Of a stretch of DNA of 64,000 nucleotides, positions 8,167-16,975 are shown in pieces. A program made the translations under genes and the position numbers. Within the stretch, counting starts at the first letter, position 1. Each line of letters begins with the position of its first letter. Source of the DNA: JACOMS01 sp051252005 (GTDB taxonomy: Bacteria; Pseudomonadota; Alphaproteobacteria; Caulobacterales; Maricaulaceae); NCBI GenBank assembly GCA_051252005.1, contig JBPOEZ010000011.1, positions 1 to 64,000 on the forward strand, in the 5' to 3' direction. Under the pieces are notes generated by a model. The model did no database searches and was not told the DNA's origin. It saw nothing but the letters and a program-made list of their open reading frames with translations.

Positions 8167-11100
8167 ATGCTTGATAAAAGTTTTAATCCCAAAGAAGCCG
8201 AAGCCCGTATTTATGATATGTGGGAAAGTTCCGGCGCATTTAAACCGCGTATGGATACATCGCGGGAGGCTTACTCTATTGTCATTCCGCCGCCCAATGT
8301 GACGGGTTCTCTGCATATGGGCCATGCGGTCAACAATACGCTGCAGGATATCCTTATCCGGTTTGAGCGTATGCGCGGCAAAGACGTTCTATGGCAACCC
8401 GGGACAGACCATGCGGGTATAGCGACTCAAATGGTGGTCGAGCGTAAGCTTGCCGCTGAGGGTAATCTTGGCCGTAAAGGCATGACACGGGATGAGTTCC
8501 TTGCAAAAGTTTGGGAGTGGAAGCATGAATCTGGCGGAAATATTTCGCAGCAGCTTCGTCGTCTCGGCGCGTCGTGTGACTGGTCACGGGAGAAATTCAC
8601 CCTCGGAAACCCCGAAGACCCGACAGATAAAATGGCCGAAGCTGTCACCAAAGCTTTTGTCGAAATGTACGAAGCTGGCCTGATTTACCGTGACAAGCGT
8701 CTTGTGAACTGGGATCCACATTTTCAAACGGCTATCTCTGACCTCGAAGTCGAAAACCGCGAAAAGGACGGTCATTTCTGGCACTTCAAGTACCCGCTCG
8801 ACGGCAGCGAGACGTATGAATATGTCGAAAAAGATGAAGACGGAAACGTTACTCTGCGCGAAACGCGCGACTATATCTCTATCGCAACGACGCGCCCTGA
8901 AACCATGCTCGGCGACGGCGCTGTAGCGGTTCATCCCGATGATGAACGTTATGCCCCGATTGTGGGCAAAATGGTGCGATTGCCACTGACAGGACGCCTA
9001 ATACCGATCATCACCGATGAATACCCTGATATGGATTTCGGCTCTGGCGCGGTGAAAATAACCGGCGCGCATGACTTCAATGACTACGAAGTCGCCAAGC
9101 GTAATGATATTCCTATGTACTCTCTCATGGATGAGCAGGCGCGTATGTGCGAATCTGAAATTATGCCTGAAAAATATGTCGGCATGGACCGATTTAAGGC
9201 GCGCAAAGAAGTTGTTGCCGATATTGATGCAGAAGGTTTGCTGCTTGCAGTAGAAGATAAAAAGGTCATGCAGCCTTTCGGGGACCGTTCTGGCGTCGTC
9301 ATCGAGCCTATGCTCACCGATCAATGGTATGTTGATGCGAAGAGCTTAGCGAAAGACGCGATCGACGCAGTTGATGACGGGAAGACAAGTTTCGTTCCAG
9401 CCACCTGGAAAAAAACCTACGACAACTGGATGCACGATATCCAGCCATGGTGCATTTCAAGACAGCTATGGTGGGGACATAGAATTCCAGCTTGGATATT
9501 AGGTGGCTCAATGGGAACAGGTGGCTGGACAGGTCATGAAACTGTTGACCAAAAAGCTGAGGTCAAAGAACATGATGCTCTTTTCGAAGTGTTATTGCGC
9601 TCTCCTATTGTTACCGAAAATCCCGATAAGGTAGCGCAATTACTGGAAGAAGTTTTGATGAAGGCAGAGCTAGTAAAATCAGTTGAAGCTATCAGACGTG
9701 AAGAGTCGGGGGCTTTTTTAGCCGAGTTTACAAGTGTCTCAGGATTCAAGTTTGAGTTTTCGTACTTTCAAGACTCCGACGTCTTAGACACATGGTTTTC
9801 ATCTGGTCTTTGGCCTTTCTCTACGCTTGGCTGGCCTGACGAAACACCTGAACTGGCCCGCTTTTATCCTGGCAATGTTCTTGTAACCGCCTTCGATATT
9901 ATCTTCTTCTGGGTCGCGCGGATGATGATGCAGGGTTTGCATTTCATGGGCGAGGTTCCGTTTAAAGACATTTATATCCACGCCATTGTCCGCGACGAGG
10001 AGGGCAAAAAAATGTCCAAATCAGAGGGCAATGTGATTGACCCCGTAGACCTTATTGACGGTATTGGCATTGATGAACTTGTTGCCAAACGCACCACCGG
10101 TCTGCGCCAACCGAAGAAAGCACCGAAGGTAGAGAAGGCCACGCGGAAGCTTTATCCTGATGGTTTTGAACCCTACGGCGCGGACGCGCTGCGCTTCACA
10201 CTCGCCGCTATGGCTGCAGCAGGACGGGACATAAAGCTCTCGGTTAAACGTGTTGAAGGTTACCGCAATTTCGGCACGAAATTATGGAACGTGGCAAGCT
10301 TTGCCTTGATGAATGAATGCCGCATACGACCAGATTTCGATCCGGCCTCTTGTACGCAGTCCGTCAATCAATGGGCCATCGGCGAGGCCGTTAAAACATC
10401 AAAGCAAGTCACTGAAAACATAGAGAAGTATCGCTTCAATGACGCGGCCGACGCGATCTATAAGTTCGCGTGGAATTCATACGCCGCGTGGTATATCGAG
10501 CTGATCAAACCGATAATGAACGGTAGCGATGAGGCCGCCAAAGAAGAAACAAAAGCGGCTGCTGGCTGGATTTTGGATCAAGTTCTTAAACTGCTTCATC
10601 CGTTCATGCCGTTCATTACCGAAGAGCTTTGGGCCAAGACCGCCGATAGCCGCGAGACACAGTTGATACTCGCTGAGTGGCCAGAGCTTCCTGAGAGCCT
10701 GATTAATAAAAATGCGAGCGCCGACATTGACGCGCTTATTCGCATGATCACCGAGATCCGCTCTGTTCGCTCCGAAATGAATATTCCGCCGTCCAAGAAA
10801 GGCGCTGTTATCCTCATTGATGCACCGGACGATATGAAGTCGCGGATGGATACATATGCACCGGCCATTGAAATTCTGGCTCGTGTGAATGGCTGGAGCG
10901 AAGGCGATGCTGCGCCTCAAGGGTCATTGCAAACCATCGTTGACGGTGTGACCTTGGCTCTACCTTTGGATGATCTGATAGATAAGACGGCTGAACGCGC
11001 TCGCCTTGCTAAGGAAATTGAGAAAACCCAAGGCGAGATCGAGAGAATCGACAAGAAGCTCAGCAATGCCAACTTTGTTGACCGCGCGCCAGAAGCCGTT

Positions 11101-11181
11101 GTTGCAGAGCAGCATAGCCGCCGCGCCGCGTTTGCGAGTGAACTTGAAAAGCTAGCCGAAGCTATGGAGAACTTGGGTTAG
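8167..11181 (+). CDS. valS: Valyl-tRNA synthetase with enlarged insertion
   Basis: Class I aminoacyl-tRNA synthetase that charges tRNA-Val and edits mischarged threonine. The HMGH motif is at 50-53, the CP1 editing domain about 160-420 (SIATTRPETMLGDGAVAVHPDD), KMSKS at 615-619, then the anticodon-binding domain and the C-terminal tRNA-binding coiled coil (last about 70 residues). ATG 8167 gives MLDKSFNPKEAEARIYDMW, the family start; AGAG is six bases upstream. The ORF is open from 8116. The protein is 1004 aa, longer than most ValRS. Between HRIPAW (ends at 443) and DVLDTWFSS (starts at 538) there are 94 residues instead of about 32 in E. coli, and that DNA is more AT-rich than its surroundings. 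The 3' end overlaps the opposing PAP2 gene by 20 bp. Confidence 0.96.
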   Translation: MLDKSFNPKEAEARIYDMWESSGAFKPRMDTSREAYSIVIPPPNVTGSLHMGHAVNNTLQDILIRFERMRGKDVLWQPGTDHAGIATQMVVERKLAAEGNLGRKGMTRDEFLAKVWEWKHESGGNISQQLRRLGASCDWSREKFTLGNPEDPTDKMAEAVTKAFVEMYEAGLIYRDKRLVNWDPHFQTAISDLEVENREKDGHFWHFKYPLDGSETYEYVEKDEDGNVTLRETRDYISIATTRPETMLGDGAVAVHPDDERYAPIVGKMVRLPLTGRLIPIITDEYPDMDFGSGAVKITGAHDFNDYEVAKRNDIPMYSLMDEQARMCESEIMPEKYVGMDRFKARKEVVADIDAEGLLLAVEDKKVMQPFGDRSGVVIEPMLTDQWYVDAKSLAKDAIDAVDDGKTSFVPATWKKTYDNWMHDIQPWCISRQLWWGHRIPAWILGGSMGTGGWTGHETVDQKAEVKEHDALFEVLLRSPIVTENPDKVAQLLEEVLMKAELVKSVEAIRREESGAFLAEFTSVSGFKFEFSYFQDSDVLDTWFSSGLWPFSTLGWPDETPELARFYPGNVLVTAFDIIFFWVARMMMQGLHFMGEVPFKDIYIHAIVRDEEGKKMSKSEGNVIDPVDLIDGIGIDELVAKRTTGLRQPKKAPKVEKATRKLYPDGFEPYGADALRFTLAAMAAAGRDIKLSVKRVEGYRNFGTKLWNVASFALMNECRIRPDFDPASCTQSVNQWAIGEAVKTSKQVTENIEKYRFNDAADAIYKFAWNSYAAWYIELIKPIMNGSDEAAKEETKAAAGWILDQVLKLLHPFMPFITEELWAKTADSRETQLILAEWPELPESLINKNASADIDALIRMITEIRSVRSEMNIPPSKKGAVILIDAPDDMKSRMDTYAPAIEILARVNGWSEGDAAPQGSLQTIVDGVTLALPLDDLIDKTAERARLAKEIEKTQGEIERIDKKLSNANFVDRAPEAVVAEQHSRRAAFASELEKLAEAMENLG

Positions 11182-12253
11182 GCTTCGCTTTCCGAGCTTT
11201 CAAAATACGGCCTGCAAGCATCCAGCAGGCTTGCGCTATGACGACGGCCAATAGGCCGTCGACAGCATAATGCCACGCCAGCAAAAATGACGAAATATAG
11301 ATGATGATAAAGAAGGCCCATGTCAGAACCTTTAGGATTCCGGCCCTGCCAAACATCTTTATGACCAGATAGCAGGTAGCGCAGTGCATGCTCGGCATAG
11401 CGGAGATACCGCCAATCCCGTAGCCCTGACTGGCGTGGGCGGTCCATAGCATGCCTTGAACATCACGGGCCTGCAAATTACCGATAGAATCAAGTAACGC
11501 GAGTTGGGGCGCGTAAATGTCTGTGCTTCCGGCAACCAAACCGTAGTAACAAGGTCCTGCAGACGACAAGAGCGAGGCAATAATAATACCGCCGATGAAC
11601 CACGCTAGAATTAAAGCCAGACAATATTGGTAACGTTCACGGGCAGGGTATTTAAACGGTAAGAAGCAGAGCAGCCATGCACTCACCAAAAGGCCTGCCC
11701 AGTATGAATAGATTTTATCCACGATTTGCATGAATGCCGGATAGTCATACACAAAGGCGAAATATGTCCATGGGTCACGTCCAAAGAAAATGAATGCGTC
11801 CATGTCGGCGAAGGTTTTGTCCCATGTAAACGGTGTAAAGACGGGTATGCGCACCTTTATGGTTAGGTAGGCATATTGGAGACATACAAAAGCGATGAGA
11901 CCAATCATGAGCGAGAAAATGCCTAAGGTAATGATCCGCCGCCGCAGGAATATTTGTTGAAACATATACCCTAGAATGAAATCACGGTGTCTGTTTCTGA
12001 CCGTAAAGGCTATGAATCCCCCAATCAAAAGTACAGATAACAATGTCATGTTTTGGAGGACATAAGCGGTGTAAGGTTTCCACTGCCTATGGGCATCGAT
12101 TCCAGGAAGAATGCGCTCCAAATACATGGCTAGAAGCAGCCATGTGAAGATAGCGCCAAGAACTAAACCCATACCCATTTTTAATTCGGATGAGACATAG
12201 TGTTTGGCGAAGGTGAGTTTAGCTGATGGGCCAGATTGTGTTTGCACGGTCAT
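11162..12253 (-). CDS. PAP2 superfamily membrane protein, IPC-synthase-like
   Basis: 363-aa polytopic membrane protein with several hydrophobic helices. Near the C-terminus are the PAP2 motifs SAMPSMHCA (with the catalytic-type His) and LAWHYAVDGLLA (His and Asp). This late PSMH/HYxxD arrangement and the GPCYYG segment resemble the PAP2_3 group that includes fungal inositol phosphorylceramide synthase (Aur1). Bacterial members transfer phospho-headgroups between lipids or remove phosphate. A role in lipid or sphingolipid headgroup metabolism is inferred; the substrate is unknown. Its last 20 bp overlap the end of valS. It diverges from the hydrolase at 12493. Confidence 0.8.
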   Translation of the reverse strand: MTVQTQSGPSAKLTFAKHYVSSELKMGMGLVLGAIFTWLLLAMYLERILPGIDAHRQWKPYTAYVLQNMTLLSVLLIGGFIAFTVRNRHRDFILGYMFQQIFLRRRIITLGIFSLMIGLIAFVCLQYAYLTIKVRIPVFTPFTWDKTFADMDAFIFFGRDPWTYFAFVYDYPAFMQIVDKIYSYWAGLLVSAWLLCFLPFKYPARERYQYCLALILAWFIGGIIIASLLSSAGPCYYGLVAGSTDIYAPQLALLDSIGNLQARDVQGMLWTAHASQGYGIGGISAMPSMHCATCYLVIKMFGRAGILKVLTWAFFIIIYISSFLLAWHYAVDGLLAVVIAQACWMLAGRILKARKAKPNPSSP

Positions 12254-12492
12254 ATTTTTCCCCGTTATTTTCTTAATGAAAAAGGGTTAAATAAACCTAA
12301 GTTGGAGCGAATCTGGGTTCTGGTTAACCGCCATATCTGCGTGCTAAGATGGGCAGCGGTCTTCTTTTTGTAGGTTTTATGCCTTTAAAACCTTGAATTG
12401 GCATATTATTTGCCCTCTTGAAGGTATTCTAACTTGCATTCGAAGTGAATTAATTAAACATTCTGAAAAGTATTTGGGGCTCAGGAACGCAA

Positions 12493-13458
12493 ATGGCACG
12501 CACGCCAAAATTCGAAGACGCAAAATTTGTCTGTCCGCCTGGCCGCGCCCTGCCGGACATGATTGAGCGCTATGCCGATGTGTATTGGGCCGAGCGCCGC
12601 AATATGCGGTTGCGGGTCATGCTTGCGCGCTCTCCGGCTGATGATGCGCGCGGCACGATTGTTTTTTGCCCCGGCAGAACAGAATTCATTGAAAAGTATT
12701 TTGAGACAATAGAGGACTTTCTAAAGCTGGGCTTTAGCGCTCTTATGGTTGACCCACGCGGGCAGGGGCTGTCAGCGCGCATGCTCGATGATCCGTTAAA
12801 AAGCTATGTGCGTGACTTTCAAGATTATGCGGATGACTTATCCTATGTTGTGGATCAGTTCTCGGAACAACTTCCCAAGCCTCATATTGCCATGGGACAT
12901 TCAATGGGCGGTTTGGTTGCGCTTCAAGCTGTGCTTTCCGGCGTTATGAACCCGTCGGCCGTTGTCTGTAGCGCGCCTATGTTGGGGCTTTTTGACATTG
13001 AGACATCGATCATGAGCTACATGATTCGTATAGCTTCTTCGATTGGGTTTTCCAAACAGCGCTTGCCATTTCAAAAACAAGAAGGCGGGCTACCCGTGCC
13101 TTTTAAGGGAAATAAGCTGACCTCCGATGAAACGCGGTTTACTGTGTGGGCAGAGTATTTTCAAACTATACCGGAGCTGCGAGTTGGACCGCCTACCTAT
13201 GCGTGGATTTGTGCGGGTATGAAGGCTATGGCTTATGTCAACCGCAATGCCGCGCAGCTCAAAATTCCGGGCCTTATTGTGGCCGCTGGCGGTGATCCGA
13301 TTGTTGACCCCGCTTCAAATCAAAGGTTTTGCGAGGCGGCGGGGATCGATTATCATGTGGTTCCTGGGGCTCTGCATGAACTGTTCTTAGAGCAAGAGCG
13401 CTACCGCGTGCAGTTCTTCAAGCGGTTCGAGGCTTTTCTTGAGGATAACGCGCTTTAG
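12493..13458 (+). CDS. Alpha/beta hydrolase, monoacylglycerol lipase/lysophospholipase-like
   Basis: 321-aa serine hydrolase of the Hydrolase_4 (PldB/MGL) group. Conserved features are the VFCPGRTEFIEKYFE oxyanion segment, the nucleophile elbow GHSMGG, the acid in AAGGDPIVDP and the catalytic His in VPGALHELFLE. There is no signal peptide, so it is cytosolic. AGGA lies six bases before the ATG. The LysE exporter follows after 26 bp and may be cotranscribed, though a shared function is not obvious. The divergent gap (12254-12492) holds one 7-bp hairpin (AGGTTTT/AAAACCT at 12372-12393) and nothing else clear. Confidence 0.87.
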   Translation: MARTPKFEDAKFVCPPGRALPDMIERYADVYWAERRNMRLRVMLARSPADDARGTIVFCPGRTEFIEKYFETIEDFLKLGFSALMVDPRGQGLSARMLDDPLKSYVRDFQDYADDLSYVVDQFSEQLPKPHIAMGHSMGGLVALQAVLSGVMNPSAVVCSAPMLGLFDIETSIMSYMIRIASSIGFSKQRLPFQKQEGGLPVPFKGNKLTSDETRFTVWAEYFQTIPELRVGPPTYAWICAGMKAMAYVNRNAAQLKIPGLIVAAGGDPIVDPASNQRFCEAAGIDYHVVPGALHELFLEQERYRVQFFKRFEAFLEDNAL

Positions 13459-13484
13459 CCTGAGCCGGGCCATATGGGTTATTT

Positions 13485-14105
13485 ATGATTGATCTTTTAT
13501 CTCAGCTTGATTGGCCTGCCTTTCTCTTGGCCATGATCATTGTTGAGCTAACGCCCGGGCCTAATATGGGCTGGCTTGCGGCCCTGTCAGCGCAGCAAGG
13601 CCGAAAAATGGGCTTAGTCGCCGTTTTAGGCATCACGCTGGGCCTCGCCGTACAGATGATTGCGGCAGCAACGGGCCTATCAACACTCATCGCCCACGTT
13701 CCGATAGCCTACCAAATCATACGCTGGGCCGGTGTGCTGTTTATGCTCTGGCTCGCTTGGGAAGCGTTTTCTGATGCGGGGTCTTGGTCGCCTGTAAAGG
13801 GTTTTTCGGCCAAAGGGTTTGTGAGGGGCTTTATTGCGAATATCTTGAACCCAAAGGCCTTGATTTTCTATGTGGCAGTCGTCGGGCAATTTGCGAACCC
13901 ATCTATCGGTAGTTTGTGGTGGCAAATTCTTGTTTTAGGGAGCTTACATCTGGTCGTAGCAACAAGCGTGCACCTTGCAATCGTGCTGGCTAGCGCTCGT
14001 TTTGGCACGGCTATAGAGACATGGCGCACGTCCCTTTGGGCGCGCGTCACTTTCTCTCTTTGTCTCGTCGCCATTGCTGCGTGGATCGCCATTTCCACAG
14101 GATAG
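13485..14105 (+). CDS. LysE/RhtB family amino acid exporter
   Basis: 206-aa inner-membrane protein with about six hydrophobic helices. It carries the LysE/RhtB signatures ELTPGPNMGWLAAL near the N-terminus and FIANILNPKALIFYVA mid-protein. Family members export amino acids or related small metabolites using the proton gradient; the substrate cannot be told from sequence. It follows the alpha/beta hydrolase closely on the same strand. Confidence 0.9.
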   Translation: MIDLLSQLDWPAFLLAMIIVELTPGPNMGWLAALSAQQGRKMGLVAVLGITLGLAVQMIAAATGLSTLIAHVPIAYQIIRWAGVLFMLWLAWEAFSDAGSWSPVKGFSAKGFVRGFIANILNPKALIFYVAVVGQFANPSIGSLWWQILVLGSLHLVVATSVHLAIVLASARFGTAIETWRTSLWARVTFSLCLVAIAAWIAISTG

Positions 14106-14205
14106 CTTTAGTCAGATTACGCGAGTAGGATGTTGTGATAGCTTGGCGGCAAAATCAGCGCCCCTTGATGCCACAGGCATACAAGGGCCGTTTCAGACGT
14201 AACGT

Positions 14206-15831
14206 TTATCCAGCTTCCAGATCAAAATCTTTGTATTTTATCTTTAACTCACGCTTCAAAACCTTACCTGTCGCGCCCAGAGGAAGAGCTTCAATAAAAA
14301 CAATAGCATCGGGCATCCACCATTTTGCGCATTTGGCAGCAATACAGGCTTTGATTTCTTCTTTATCCGGCGTTTTGCCCGGAACGGCCTGAACAATCAG
14401 GAATGGACGTTCTTGCCATTTTTCATGACGTAATCCAATACAGGCTGCCATAGCAACATCGGGGTGATCAGAGGCCGCATTCTCGACTTCAATCGAGCTG
14501 ACCCATTCACCGCCAGATTTAATTACGTCTTTGGAACGGTCTGTGATCTCAAGATAGCCTTCCGGATGAAGAGCCGCGACGTCGCCGGTACGGAACCAGC
14601 CATCTTCGGTAAAGGCATCATCGCCTTCGCCGCGGAAATAGCCAGAGGCTACCCAAGGGCCGCGCACGTGCAAATGACCGGAGGTTTCGCCGTCTTCAGG
14701 TAGAAGATTGTCTTCATCGTCAACAATTCGCATATCGACGCCGAAAATACGGCGACCCGCGAGAAGTTTATGAGGCACTGTGCTTTCGTAATCTGATAAA
14801 TCTGTGCCGGGGAAGGGCGCGTAGGTCGACCCGAGCGGGCTTGTTTCCGTCATACCCCAACCTTGTTGCATCCCGATCCCAAGGTCTTGCTCATAGGCGC
14901 GTAATAGCGACTCAGGGAGAGCAGATCCACCGACCAAAGCCTTCTTAACAGTCGGAATAGACCCGCCTGTTTGTTTTAGGTGGTTGTAAATGCCAAGCCA
15001 CACGGTTGGCACACCCGCCATTAATGTCACGCCTTCTTGGTTGATGACGCGGGAAAGTGTTGCGCCGTCCAGTCCAGGTCCAGGCATAACTAGCTTTGCA
15101 CCAACCATGGCACCTGAATAAACAAGTCCCCACGCACTCACATGGAACATCGGTACAACGCCTAGTATTGTATCGTTTGAGCCGCCGCCAATGACATCGT
15201 TAAATGACCCTGCCATAGCGTGCAGAATGGTTGAACGGTGCGAGTACAGAACGCCTTTCGGGTTTCCGGTTGTTCCCGATGTATAGCAAAGTGTGCAGGC
15301 CGTGTTTTCGTCAAAACGTGGCCAATCAAAAGTATCCTCTGCTTCTGCAATGAAACTTTCATAATCCTGTACATCAGTTTTATAATCCTGAAGACTGGCT
15401 TGATCAGTCAAAGCTACCCATTTTTGAATGCTAGGACAGGCCTCTGAAATACCTTCAATGATTGGGGCAAATGTGGTGTCAAAGAACAGGAAGCTGTCTC
15501 CGGCATGGCCGATCATCCAAGCGATTTGTTTCGGGTCAAGGCGAGGGTTGATCGTGTGAACAATCGCGCCGATCCCTGATACGGCGTAATAAATTTCTAT
15601 GTGGCGGTAATTATTCCAAGCAATCGTGGCAACGCGGTCACCGGGTTTCACGCCAGCGTCCAAAAGGGCATTTGCAAGCTTGCGCGACCGCTGAGCACAG
15701 GTTTTCCAATCATATCTGTGTTCTGTCATATCAGAATTAATCGAGAAAATTTCTCGGCTACCATGAACTTTGGCAGCATGTTCTATTAGGTCACTGATCA
15801 TCAGTTCCTGTTTCATCATTAGTCCGAGCAT
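14206..15831 (-). CDS. Fatty-acid--CoA ligase (AMP-binding enzyme)
   Basis: 541-aa ANL-superfamily acyl-CoA synthetase that activates a fatty acid with ATP and CoA. Motifs are CYTSGTTGNPKGVLYSHRS (A3, ATP), GWGMTETSPLG (A5), GWFRTGDVAALHPEGYLEITDRSKDVIKSG written here as the A7/A8 hinge segments, and the catalytic lysine in LPLGATGKVLKRELK. It resembles medium/long-chain AlkK- or FadD-like ligases. The ORF extends to an ATG at 15846, but the ATG at 15831 has GGGGA eight bases upstream and starts MLGLM, as relatives do. It diverges from the dehydratase gene over about 100 bp. Confidence 0.91.
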   Translation of the reverse strand: MLGLMMKQELMISDLIEHAAKVHGSREIFSINSDMTEHRYDWKTCAQRSRKLANALLDAGVKPGDRVATIAWNNYRHIEIYYAVSGIGAIVHTINPRLDPKQIAWMIGHAGDSFLFFDTTFAPIIEGISEACPSIQKWVALTDQASLQDYKTDVQDYESFIAEAEDTFDWPRFDENTACTLCYTSGTTGNPKGVLYSHRSTILHAMAGSFNDVIGGGSNDTILGVVPMFHVSAWGLVYSGAMVGAKLVMPGPGLDGATLSRVINQEGVTLMAGVPTVWLGIYNHLKQTGGSIPTVKKALVGGSALPESLLRAYEQDLGIGMQQGWGMTETSPLGSTYAPFPGTDLSDYESTVPHKLLAGRRIFGVDMRIVDDEDNLLPEDGETSGHLHVRGPWVASGYFRGEGDDAFTEDGWFRTGDVAALHPEGYLEITDRSKDVIKSGGEWVSSIEVENAASDHPDVAMAACIGLRHEKWQERPFLIVQAVPGKTPDKEEIKACIAAKCAKWWMPDAIVFIEALPLGATGKVLKRELKIKYKDFDLEAG

Positions 15832-15933
15832 AGTAGTATTCCCCATTTTAATAGTGTTTCGTATGTCATTCCAAAAATTTAGGCAGGGGTCAACAAGATT
15901 GATTTAATATGCAAATTATTTCATAATGGCGGC

Positions 15934-16929
15934 ATGAAAAATGTTCCAAACTTCAATGATGTTCTCGCGGCTGAAGCGCGCCTTAAAGGGCATGCCAAAC
16001 CTACACCCCTTGTTCGAAGCGCCGCTATTGATGCTTCAACGGGGCTAAACGTATGGTTTAAGCCCGAATGTAGCCAAAAAGTCGGGGCGTTTAAATATCG
16101 CGGAGCGTTCAACCGCCTTTCCGCTATGAACGCAGATGAGCGTGAACGGGGCGTGGTGGCTTTTTCTTCGGGAAACCACGCACAGGGCGTGTCACGGTCT
16201 GCAAAAGAGCTCGGTATGAGCGCTGTAATTGTGATGCCAAGCGACGCGCCTTCGATTAAAATGAGCGGCGTCAAGAGAGACGGTGCAAGAATAGTTCTTT
16301 ACGACCGGAATACGGAAAGCCGCGAAGCAATCTCTGCAAGAATCGCTCTAAAGGAAAACCGCATCATCGTACCGTCTTATGATGACCCCTTCATCATCGC
16401 GGGTCAGGGGACTGTTGGGCTTGAAATCGCTCAGGAAAGCGTGCAGCGGGGTATCAGCTTTGATGCTGTGATTACGCCAATCGGCGGCGGCGGGCTTTGT
16501 GCTGGTACGGGCTTGGCTATGAACGCCTTAAGTCCAAGCACTAAAATTTTTGCAGCCGAGCCCGAGCATTACAATGATCATCAAATGTCACTGCGCGCCG
16601 GTAAAAGAGTCGGTATAAAATCTACGCCGCCAACGCTATGCGATGCCATTTTAACCCCTATGCCGGGGGAGCTGACTTTTGCCATAAATCAGCACGTCCT
16701 CACAGATGTCTTTACCGTCACAGATGATGCATGCTTACGCGGAATGGCCTTAGCAAAGCGTCACTTGGAATTGCAGACAGAGCCCGGCGGGACAGCTGGA
16801 TTCGCCGCTTTGTTATCCGGAGGCTTTAAGGCCTATCCGAGCGTAAAGACGATCTGCGTTATTCTCTCCGGTGGCAATGTAGATCCTGAAATTGCGGCAC
16901 AAGCAGATGGGATGTTACAGGGCCATTAG
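15934..16929 (+). CDS. Threonine/serine dehydratase-like PLP enzyme
   Basis: 331-aa fold-type II PLP enzyme. The PLP lysine is in VGAFKYRGAFN, the substrate loop is SSGNHAQGV, and the phosphate-binding glycine loop is GGGGLCAGT. It lacks the C-terminal ACT-type regulatory domain of biosynthetic IlvA, so it is more like catabolic threonine dehydratase or serine racemase. It probably deaminates threonine or serine to the 2-oxo acid. Single gene, divergent from the acyl-CoA ligase. Confidence 0.87.
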   Translation: MKNVPNFNDVLAAEARLKGHAKPTPLVRSAAIDASTGLNVWFKPECSQKVGAFKYRGAFNRLSAMNADERERGVVAFSSGNHAQGVSRSAKELGMSAVIVMPSDAPSIKMSGVKRDGARIVLYDRNTESREAISARIALKENRIIVPSYDDPFIIAGQGTVGLEIAQESVQRGISFDAVITPIGGGGLCAGTGLAMNALSPSTKIFAAEPEHYNDHQMSLRAGKRVGIKSTPPTLCDAILTPMPGELTFAINQHVLTDVFTVTDDACLRGMALAKRHLELQTEPGGTAGFAALLSGGFKAYPSVKTICVILSGGNVDPEIAAQADGMLQGH

Positions 16930-16975
16930 GCCCCGCAACAAATGCTTTAATCAGGACGCATCCGTCCAGTAATTA

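Noticed and set aside
12372..12393. AGGTTTT/AAAACCT hairpin as a terminator
   Set aside because: It lies between divergent genes, where no transcript should end, and lacks a T run.
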